This document shows, one piece after another, positions 51,390-60,000 of a stretch of 64,000 bases of DNA (within the stretch, counting starts at the first letter, position 1; each line of letters opens with the position of its first letter). The position numbers were made by a program, and so were the translations under genes. The notes under the pieces are model-generated. The model was not told where the DNA came from, did not search any database, and was given only the letters and a program-made list of their open reading frames with translations. Source of the DNA: Mucilaginibacter xinganensis (GTDB taxonomy: Bacteria; Bacteroidota; Bacteroidia; Sphingobacteriales; Sphingobacteriaceae); the NCBI RefSeq assembly GCF_002257585.1, contig NZ_CP022743.1, forward strand, positions 3,038,001-3,102,000, in the 5' to 3' direction.

Positions 51390-52633
51390 ATAGTTATAAG
51401 TCATATTTTGAGAATGCCCGTTCCGCCGGCCGGAAAATTGTCGCTCCTGATACGATCAACCGTGTTTTGAATGCGGTTGCAGATGAGGCGTTGTCGCAAA
51501 CTGATTATTTATTACAGGAAAATCAACGCGATCTTGATCTGATGGATAAAAAAGATCCAAAATATGATCGTTTAAAATTAACAACAGAACGTATTGCTGA
51601 TATAGCAAAAGAGATACAGAATATAGCTGCATTGCAAAGCCCCCTGGGGCTGACGCTCTCTGATAAAACAATGCCTAACGGCTTACAAATTTCCAAAGTC
51701 AGGGTACCGCTTGGTATAGTCGGCGTTATTTATGAAGCCAGGCCAAATGTCACTTTCGACGTTTTTTCGCTTTGTTTTAAAACCGGGAACGTTTGTATTT
51801 TAAAAGGAGGCAGTGATGCAGGTTATTCAAATAAAGCTATTATTTCGGTTATTCACAAGGTTTTATCAGATCATGAAATTGATGTAAATAACGCAATATT
51901 GCTCCCTGTTGAGCGCGAAGCGGCTGATGCGTTACTAAACGCTGTTGGCTATGTAGATGTATTGATCCCCAGGGGAAGCCAGTCGCTGATAGATCATGTC
52001 AGGAACAATAGCAAAATACCCGTTATTGAAACAGGTGCCGGCATAGTACATACCTATTTTGATGAATTTGGCGATGTAGAAAAAGGAGCCGCGATTGTAT
52101 TTAATGCAAAAACCCGCCGGGTAAGCGTATGCAATGCGCTTGATTGTTTAATTGTACATTACAGCCGTCTGCGAGATCTGCCTAAACTGGTAAAACCTTT
52201 GGGTGAAAAAAAAGTAGCACTTTACGCCGATAAAACCGCTTTTACCATTCTTAAGGGCCATTATTCGGATGGCTGTTTAAATCACGCCCGGCCCGAACAT
52301 TTTGGAACCGAATTTTTGGCTATGACAATGGCTGTGAAAGTTGTTGAAAGCTTTGAAGAGGCGCTGGAGCACATTGCTTTGTATGGATCTAAACATAGCG
52401 AAGCGATAATATCGGAGGATGCGGTAAGGATAGAAACATTTTTAAACCAGGTTGATGCCGCTGCTGTTTATGTAAACGCGTCAACAGCTTTTACTGATGG
52501 TGCACAGTTTGGGCTGGGGGCAGAAATTGGAATAAGCACGCAAAAATTACACGCCAGGGGGCCCATGGGACTGGAAGAATTAACCAGTTACAAATGGATT
52601 GTAAAAGGCAGCGGGCATATCAGAACGCCGTAA
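51383..52633 (+). CDS. proA: Glutamate-5-semialdehyde dehydrogenase (gamma-glutamyl phosphate reductase)
   Basis: A 416-residue NADPH-dependent reductase that turns gamma-glutamyl phosphate into glutamate-5-semialdehyde. Motifs include [33 protein letters not shown] and the catalytic cysteine in R-V-S-V-C-N-A-L-D. The C-terminal [14 protein letters not shown] segment is complete. It overlaps proB by 7 nt. The short gap after it ends at the mnmA promoter. Confidence 0.95.
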   Translation: MLNSYKSYFENARSAGRKIVAPDTINRVLNAVADEALSQTDYLLQENQRDLDLMDKKDPKYDRLKLTTERIADIAKEIQNIAALQSPLGLTLSDKTMPNGLQISKVRVPLGIVGVIYEARPNVTFDVFSLCFKTGNVCILKGGSDAGYSNKAIISVIHKVLSDHEIDVNNAILLPVEREAADALLNAVGYVDVLIPRGSQSLIDHVRNNSKIPVIETGAGIVHTYFDEFGDVEKGAAIVFNAKTRRVSVCNALDCLIVHYSRLRDLPKLVKPLGEKKVALYADKTAFTILKGHYSDGCLNHARPEHFGTEFLAMTMAVKVVESFEEALEHIALYGSKHSEAIISEDAVRIETFLNQVDAAAVYVNASTAFTDGAQFGLGAEIGISTQKLHARGPMGLEELTSYKWIVKGSGHIRTP

Positions 52634-52785
52634 ACTATGATTACTCGTCAAACTTTAAATTTATATGAAATCTATAACTATTTGATATTAAATACAAATT
52701 GATAAAAACTAATTTGTAAATTTTTCAAATCCATTCATTTGACGGTAGCTTGACCAACACAAGGCTTACTTAAAAATCAAAAAGT

Positions 52786-52793
52786 TATCTTTG
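52786..52793 (+). promoter_or_regulatory. Bacteroidota -7 element TATCTTTG directly before mnmA
   Basis: TATCTTTG matches TAnnTTTG and ends 7 nt before the ATG at 52801. A start of transcription 5-8 nt past the box would make the mRNA leaderless or nearly so. No good -33 TTTG was found. Confidence 0.5.
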
Positions 52794-52800
52794 CAAAATT

Positions 52801-53889
52801 ATGAGTAAGCACGGCAGGATCTTAGTGGCGATGAGCGGAGGGGTTGATAGTTCGGTGGCGGCAGTTATGCTGCATGAGCAGGGCTATGAAGTAATTGGTC
52901 TCACCATGAAAACCTGGGACTACGCCTCATCCGGCGGAAGTTCAAAAGAAACCGGTTGCTGCAGCCTTGACAGCATTAACGACGCACGCGCACTTGCCGT
53001 AGGTTATGGCTTTCCACATTATATATTAGATATAAGAAGTGAGTTCGGTGACTTTGTAATCGACAATTTTGTTGATGAATATCTGGCTGGGCGCACTCCT
53101 AACCCATGCGTTTTGTGCAATACTCATATTAAATGGGAGGCGCTGTTAAAACGCGCTGACAAATTGGATTGCGAATATATTGCAACAGGGCACTATGCCA
53201 ATATTCGTTTACAGGACAATGGCAGGTATGTAATTTCGAAAGGTAAAGATGAGAACAAGGATCAGTCTTATGTCCTTTGGGGCGTATCACAAAAAAATCT
53301 CGCCCGTACAAAATTTCCCCTGGGAAGTTTCTCGAAGCCAGAAATCAGGCAAATGGCCATGGATATGGGTCAAATTGAATTAGCCGGAAAAAGCGAGAGC
53401 TACGAGATCTGCTTTGTGCCGGATAACGACTATCGGGCCTTTTTAAGACATAAAGTAGGAGACCTTGAAGAAAGAGTTGCCGGTGGTAATTTTGTTTTAA
53501 CAGATGGCACCATAGTAGGTAAACATAAGGGGTATCCATTTTATACCATAGGCCAGCGCAAAGGTTTGGGCATTGCCCTGGGCCATCCTATGTTTGTAAC
53601 CAACATTCAGCCAGAAACTAATACCGTGGTATTGGGGACTGCAGATGAACTGGAACGCAAACAGGCATGGGTTAAAAACCTTAACCTGGTTAAATACGAA
53701 ACCATTACAGAACCGATTGAAGCGGTTACTAAAATAAGATATAAGGATGCGGGCACTCAAAGCACTATCGTGCAAATGGGCCAGCACATGAAGGTTGATT
53801 TCCATCATTCTGTATCAGGGATTGCACCTGGCCAGTCTGCGGTTTTTTATGAAGGCAACGATCTGCTTGGCGGCGGATTTTTGATGTAG
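52801..53889 (+). CDS. mnmA: tRNA-specific 2-thiouridylase
   Basis: Thiolates uridine 34 of tRNA Lys, Glu and Gln. The PP-loop is M-S-G-G-V-D-S-S near residue 10. The catalytic cysteines are Cys103 (N-P-C-V-L-C-N) and Cys204 (Y-E-I-C-F). The G-Q-R-K-G-L-G-I central domain and the C-terminal barrel follow. 362 residues is normal. Monocistronic by appearance, with its own -7 box immediately before the start. Confidence 0.95.
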   Translation: MSKHGRILVAMSGGVDSSVAAVMLHEQGYEVIGLTMKTWDYASSGGSSKETGCCSLDSINDARALAVGYGFPHYILDIRSEFGDFVIDNFVDEYLAGRTPNPCVLCNTHIKWEALLKRADKLDCEYIATGHYANIRLQDNGRYVISKGKDENKDQSYVLWGVSQKNLARTKFPLGSFSKPEIRQMAMDMGQIELAGKSESYEICFVPDNDYRAFLRHKVGDLEERVAGGNFVLTDGTIVGKHKGYPFYTIGQRKGLGIALGHPMFVTNIQPETNTVVLGTADELERKQAWVKNLNLVKYETITEPIEAVTKIRYKDAGTQSTIVQMGQHMKVDFHHSVSGIAPGQSAVFYEGNDLLGGGFLM

Positions 53890-54077
53890 TTTAGCCTTAA
53901 TAAGTTTTGGGCGATAAAAGTTTTTGTATTTAAAAATACACCTGTTTTAACTACCTTAATTTTATCAGTTGTAAGTGGTTAATCTTTACAGTAACCATCA
54001 ACTTTAGAACCCTTTTCCCAAAAACAAATTGGCGTTTCGCTTTCTTTATGTTTTATTTGCAAAAAATAACTGCTTAA

Positions 54078-56471
54078 ATGGCTAAAAATTTACTCATTGT
54101 AGAATCTCCGGCGAAAGCCAAAACCATCGAGGGATACCTTGGCAAAGACTTTACTGTTAAGTCGAGTTACGGGCATATCCGCGATCTGGTTAAATCTGAT
54201 GATGCCATTGACATTGCTAATAACTTTAAACAAAATTATGAAGTACCTGCAGATAAAAAGCAGGTAGTTAGCGAATTAAAGAAATTAGCTAAAGAAGCAG
54301 ATATGGTATGGCTTGCATCGGACGAGGACCGTGAGGGGGAAGCTATATCATGGCACTTGTTCGAGACTTTAGGGTTAAAAGATGCCACAACAAAGCGCAT
54401 AGTTTTTCATGAGATAACTAAACCTGCTATTCTTAAGGCAATTGAAACGCCGCGAAAAATAGATTATAATTTAGTAAACGCACAACAGGCCCGTCGCGTG
54501 CTTGACAGATTAGTGGGTTTTGAACTCTCTCCTGTTCTTTGGAAAAAGGTAAAACCATCCCTTTCTGCAGGCCGGGTACAGTCGGTGGCTGTAAGGCTAA
54601 TCGTTGACCGTGAACGCGAGATCAACAAATTCAAATCAGAGGCTGCATTTAAAATAGTAGCAATTTTTGGTAAAGGTAAAGAAGCTTTTAAAGCCGAATT
54701 GCCGGAGCGCTTCCCCAAACAGGAAGACGCTGAAAAGTTTTTGCAGGATTGCCTTGGTGCAGATTTCGACATAAAGTCGCTGGAAACGCGCCCGGCCAAA
54801 AGATCTCCTGCTGCTCCTTTTACTACGTCAACGCTGCAACAGGAAGCCAGCCGAAAACTGGGGTATTCTGTTTCACGTACCATGCAGGTTGCGCAAAAGC
54901 TTTATGAGGCGGGACATATTACCTATATGCGTACAGATTCGGTTAATTTATCTGATACCGCATTAAATGCTGCGGCAGACGAAATTGTATCGGCTTACGG
55001 AGATAAATACCACCAGCACAGGAAATATAAGACAAAGAGTGCGAGCGCGCAGGAAGCTCACGAAGCCATAAGGCCAACTTATTTTAGCAAGCACACGATA
55101 CAGGGCGATTCCGGAGAGATGCGTTTATACGAACTGATCTGGAAACGCGCTATAGCATCACAAATGAGTGAGGCACAGTTTGAGAAAACCACTGCAAAGA
55201 TCAGTATATCAACCCGTAATCAAGACCTGGTAGCGAATGGCGAGGTGATGAAATTTGATGGTTTCCTTAAAGTTTATCTCGAATCCAGTGATGACGATGA
55301 GGATAACGTGCAGGATGGCGAAAACGCAATGCTGCCTCCGCTTACAAAAGGGCAGCGGTTGGCGTTGCAGGAAATGTCAGCAACTGAACGTTTTTCCCGT
55401 CCGCCTGCCAGATATACCGAGGCTAGTTTGGTTAAAAAACTGGAAGAGCTGGGTATCGGACGCCCGTCAACCTACGCTCCTACTATTTCGACCGTTCAAA
55501 ATCGCGGATATGTTGTAAAGGAAGAACGCGATGGAAAACAAAGAGCGTTTCGGGTTTTGACACTAAAAGGCGATCAGATAACGAAAGAAGAAAAGATTGA
55601 AAATACCGGTGCAGAGCGCGGAAAACTTTTCCCAACGGATATAGGCGCGGTAGTGAACGATTTCCTGGTTCAGCATTTCACAGATATTGTTGACTTTAAC
55701 TTTACGGCGAGTGTTGAAAAGCAGTTTGACGAAATAGCCCAGGGCTTGAAAGAGTGGACAGATATGCTCCACAGCTTTTACACGCCATTTCATAAGGAAG
55801 TGGAGAACACTACCCAAACCGCCACTAAGGCAACCGGCGAACGGGAGTTGGGTGTTCATCCGGAAAGCGGCCAAAAGATCTCGGTAAGGATCGGTCGTTA
55901 CGGTCCATTTGTACAGGTTGGTGAAAATGCCACCGACGAGGATAAAGATTACAAACCGCTTTATGCCAGTCTGCGTACCGGACAGAGCATAGAAACCATT
56001 ACCATTGAAGAAGCACTTGAACTTTTCAAGCTGCCTAAAAAAGCAGGAATATTTGAAGATAAGGACATGACTGTTGCTATCGGCAAGTTTGGGCCATATA
56101 TAAGGCATAACGGTTTATTTGTATCGTTACCAAAAGGGATTGATCCGCTTGATGTTACCGAAGAGCAGGCGATTGAACTTATTCTGGAGAAACGTAAAAA
56201 AGATGCTGAAAAACTTATCAGGGCATTTGATGAAGATCCTGCGATGAAAGTTTTGAACGGGCGGTGGGGAGCGTATATTGAATTTGGAAAACTTAACGTA
56301 AAAATCCCGAAAGATAAAGACCCCTTAACACTTACATACGATGAATGCAAAGCCCTGGCAGACGCTGCGCCAAAAGATGTAAAAAAAGGAAGGTTTGGTA
56401 AAACTGCAGCTGCAAGCCCGGCAACTAAAAAGGCCCCTGCTAAGAAAAAGGCTGTAGCAAAAAAGAAATAG
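54078..56471 (+). CDS. topA: DNA topoisomerase I
   Basis: A type IA topoisomerase of 797 residues that relaxes negative supercoils. Toprim domain at the start (L-I-V-E-S-P-A-K-A, S-D-E-D-R-E-G-E-A), active-site Tyr283 in T-Y-M-R-T-D-S, and G-R-P-S-T-Y-A-P. Three C-terminal repeats of the G-x-Y-G-P-F/Y type follow without zinc-finger cysteines, and a Lys/Ala/Pro-rich basic tail. A GTTGATT repeat starts at its stop codon. Confidence 0.95.
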   Translation: MAKNLLIVESPAKAKTIEGYLGKDFTVKSSYGHIRDLVKSDDAIDIANNFKQNYEVPADKKQVVSELKKLAKEADMVWLASDEDREGEAISWHLFETLGLKDATTKRIVFHEITKPAILKAIETPRKIDYNLVNAQQARRVLDRLVGFELSPVLWKKVKPSLSAGRVQSVAVRLIVDREREINKFKSEAAFKIVAIFGKGKEAFKAELPERFPKQEDAEKFLQDCLGADFDIKSLETRPAKRSPAAPFTTSTLQQEASRKLGYSVSRTMQVAQKLYEAGHITYMRTDSVNLSDTALNAAADEIVSAYGDKYHQHRKYKTKSASAQEAHEAIRPTYFSKHTIQGDSGEMRLYELIWKRAIASQMSEAQFEKTTAKISISTRNQDLVANGEVMKFDGFLKVYLESSDDDEDNVQDGENAMLPPLTKGQRLALQEMSATERFSRPPARYTEASLVKKLEELGIGRPSTYAPTISTVQNRGYVVKEERDGKQRAFRVLTLKGDQITKEEKIENTGAERGKLFPTDIGAVVNDFLVQHFTDIVDFNFTASVEKQFDEIAQGLKEWTDMLHSFYTPFHKEVENTTQTATKATGERELGVHPESGQKISVRIGRYGPFVQVGENATDEDKDYKPLYASLRTGQSIETITIEEALELFKLPKKAGIFEDKDMTVAIGKFGPYIRHNGLFVSLPKGIDPLDVTEEQAIELILEKRKKDAEKLIRAFDEDPAMKVLNGRWGAYIEFGKLNVKIPKDKDPLTLTYDECKALADAAPKDVKKGRFGKTAAASPATKKAPAKKKAVAKKK

Positions 56472-56562
56472 ATTAGTTGATTAGGCTGATTGAGTGGACG
56501 GTTGATTAAGTAGTTTCTCCCTAACTCAATCAACTTAATTAAACCCAATCAACTTAATCAAG
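56469..56562. repeat. Intergenic GTTGATT-rich imperfect inverted repeat after topA
   Basis: It begins with the topA stop codon (TAGATTAGTTGATTAGGC...) and its right part (AACTCAATCAACTTAATT...) contains the complement of the same motifs. The next start codon is 7 nt beyond. It is related to the repeats after pstS and around 62681-63168. Confidence 0.7.
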
Positions 56563-56568
56563 CAAAAG

Positions 56569-56973
56569 ATGATAAAAGACCTGCCCAAAAATATTGTAAA
56601 GGATATTGCCATCGCGGTGGCGCTTGAAAAAGAAAGCGTTGAGAGCAAGATCTGGTACGTTTATTTAATTAATCTTAAGAACGTACCTATAGAGAACATC
56701 CTAATCACTTCGAAGGGTTATGGTGAAAAAGATGGTGTGCAGGTAAAAACATCTACCCTTCGTCACATGATTCCTATAGTTGACGGCAACTCCTATAAAC
56801 TTATTGAGCCTATTGACGAGCAGACTTTTGGCTTAAACAATGAATACTGGTTAAGCTATTACATCGGTAAAGACATCTACGACAAAAAATATATTTTTTT
56901 ACCCGAAAGTATTGTTGAAATGAATTTTACAAAGCTCCCTGTGATAAATAAGGTTGGCGTGATGATACTTTAA
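56569..56973 (+). CDS. Hypothetical protein, cytosolic
   Basis: A 134-residue soluble protein with no motif I recognise. It starts M-I-K-D-L-P-K-N-I-V-K-D-I-A-I-A-V and has alternating beta-like stretches (I-W-Y-V-Y-L-I-N-L, I-L-I-T-S-K-G-Y-G). A central H-M-I-P-I-V and a W-L-S-Y-Y-I-G-K-D near the end also stand out. The composition is balanced and coding-like. It lies between topA and the macroglobulin gene with repeats on the left. I have the impression that close homologues are common in Sphingobacteriales, but this is not verifiable here. Confidence 0.65.
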   Translation: MIKDLPKNIVKDIAIAVALEKESVESKIWYVYLINLKNVPIENILITSKGYGEKDGVQVKTSTLRHMIPIVDGNSYKLIEPIDEQTFGLNNEYWLSYYIGKDIYDKKYIFLPESIVEMNFTKLPVINKVGVMIL

Positions 56974-57075
56974 ATATTTTTGTAAAACACGCTAAAATCC
57001 CGATCAGTATTCCGAAATAAAAATTATTTATTGTCATTAATTTCATAATTTACGTGATAATAAATAAACCTGTCC

Positions 57076-60000
57076 ATGGATACTTTCTATAGCCTTTTCC
57101 GTACCCGAAAAGGATTAATCAGCCTCGGTATTTTTCTAGCACTGGCAATTTCGGTCGTCTTTATTATTTTCCGTCACCGCCAAAAACCGGCTGTTGACCC
57201 TGAATTCAGTAAATACATTGAATCATATACTACCGGCATAATATCTAAAGGCAGCACCATCAAAATCAGGCTGGCCAGCGAGGTTCAGGTAAGCCATGAG
57301 CAAAATGCACCTTTAAGCGATAATATTTTCAGCTTCTCTCCTTCTATTAAAGGTAAAGCATACTGGATAGATGCCCGCACCGTTGAGTTCAGGCCCGAAG
57401 GGAAACTCGATCCGGATAAAAACTACACCGGCGATTTTAAACTAAAAAAGATCGTTGACGTTGACGGAAGGTTTTCAGATTTTAAGTTCAGCTTCCAAAC
57501 TACAAAACCAGACTACACGGTTACATTTACCGGCTTACAGACCGCTACGAATACCGCTATTGATAAAATGAAGCTTGGCGGCGTTATTCAAACTGCTGAT
57601 AATGAAGATCCTGCTGATATAGAAAAAATCATCAGCGCAAATTTTGTAAATCCTGTCAGTGTAGTATGGCAGCATAACCCTGTCACTAAAACGCACCACT
57701 TTACCATCAACCAGTTAAATAGGGGAAATGGCATTACAAATAAACTTACCATAAACTGGGACGGCGAGGCATTGCACGTTGATAAAAAAGGCAGTCAATC
57801 TTTTGACATCCCAGCTATTGGCGATTTCAGGGTGCTAAATATTAGTGCAGTGCAGGATAATGACCAATATATACTGGTTCAGTTTTCTGATAATATAATG
57901 GTTGGCCAGGAACTAAATGGCCTTGTGGGAATGAGTAATGTAACAGACGCGGCATACACCATTGAAGGCAGCATGGTAAAAGTTTATGCACCGGAGCGCT
58001 TACAGGGAAACTATAGCGTATTTGTAAACGAAGGCGTTGAAAATATATCGCACAAAAAGATCACAAAGGCCTATACTGCCAACGTGTTTTTTGAAAACAG
58101 GCTACCTGCTGTAACCATCCCTGGCAAGGGAGTGATCCTGCCTGATTCGGGTAAACTGATGATGCCTTTTGAAGCTACCAACCTGAATGCGGTTGATGTG
58201 AGTATTGTAAAGATTTATGAAAATAATGTGCCTCAATATTTCCAGAACAACGGATTTGACGGCGGCGAAGAGTTACGGCATGTTGGAAAGCCGGTTGTTC
58301 AAAAAACTATCAGGCTTGATGAGGATAAAAGCCTTAATCTGAGCAAGAAGAACCGCTTTATGCTCGATATCGACCAGCTTTTGCGTACAGAACCCGGAGC
58401 AATTTATAGGGTAATTATAGGTTTCAGAAAAGATTATTCCATATATAATTGTAAAGCCGGCTCTCCTGTATTAAAAAATGAGGGCGATGATGAAGGCTAC
58501 GGTTATGAGGGTAACGGAAGCTTTGGTACTAATTCAGGTTCGATAAGCGATGAGGATGATGATTTTTGGTCGAGGTATGATAATTTTTACCCGGATGGCT
58601 ACAACTGGCAGGAACGTAATGATCCCTGCACCAATTCATACTTCAGCAAAGATCGCTGGGCGGTTAGAAATATTATCGCATCAAATATCGGCTTGATAGC
58701 GAAACGAGGCAGCGATAATGGTATGCTTGTAGCGGTAACCAATATCTTAACTACTAAACCAATGAGCGGTGTTGAGCTGGAACTGCTCGATTACCAAAAA
58801 CAGGTAATATTGAAAACAACATCAGACGGTGATGGCCTTGCCAAATTCGATATGAAGCGCAAGCCTTACTTGCTTGTTGCTAAAAATGGAAAAGAACGGG
58901 GCTATTTAAAGCTGGACGATGGCAGTTCACTTCCACTTTCCCGCTTTAATGTGGGTGGCGAGCAGATTCAAAGTGGCTTAAAAGGATTTATATATGGTGA
59001 ACGCGGCGTTTGGCGACCCGGCGATTCGATATTTATGTCATTCATACTGGAAGATAAACTGAAAACGTTACCGGCAGATCTTCCTGTTCAGTTTGAATTG
59101 TATGATGTGAATGGTAAATTGTACCGGCGGCTCACCCAAACAAAATCGCTGGATGGATTCTATAGTTTTCATACCGCCACTGAAGCCTCATCACCAACGG
59201 GTAACTGGTCTGCTAAAGTAAAAGTTGGCGGCGCAGTATTTGAAAAAAACGTAAAAGTTGAAACCATAATGCCTAACCGGTTAAAGATCGGTTTAACGTT
59301 TGGCAGTGCAAAAGAACTAACAAAAGGCGGTGATGTAACCGGAAACCTGACTGCACAATGGCTGTTTGGCGGAACGGCACAAAGTTTAAAAGCGAAGGTT
59401 GACGCTTTTTTATCACCAAAATCAACAGCATTTAAAGGATATGAAGATTATGTTTTTGATGACCCTACCCTTGCCTTCACTACCCAAACCCAAACAATAT
59501 TTGATGGCAGGCTTGATGAAACCGGTAAAGCGTCAGTAAACACCAATATCAACATTGAAAAACAGGCACCGGGGCAGTTAACTGCCAACTTTTTGGTTAA
59601 AGTATTTGAACCGGGCGGGAATTTTAGCATTCAGTCACTGAGTATGCCATACAATGTTTACCCTGGGTATGTGGGGATTAAAACAGAAAAAGGCAGTGAT
59701 CTTTCAGGAATGCTGGTGACCGACAAAGACCATGATATTGACATTGCCGATGTTGATGTAAATGGCAAACCATTTGAAGGTACCCGCAATGTTGAGCTGG
59801 AGCTATATAAGATCCAATGGCGCTGGTGGTGGGATGAAACAGGCAACTCACTAAGTAATTTCACACAGGATAAGTATAACAAACTCATTAAAACGGCAGC
59901 AGTAAAGGTGGTTAACGGGCACGGCAAATGGAACCTGCGCATTAACCAGGCCGATTGGGGTCGTTACCTGATCAGGGTTAAAGATCCGGAAACAGGTCAC

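Noticed and set aside
56390..56468. Lys/Ala/Pro-rich end of topA considered as a repeat or frameshift product
   Set aside because: A basic low-complexity tail is common at the C-terminus of topoisomerases of this phylum.
55961..56548. A 195-codon frame antisense to topA
   Set aside because: Antisense to conserved topoisomerase C-terminal repeats; low complexity and no motif.
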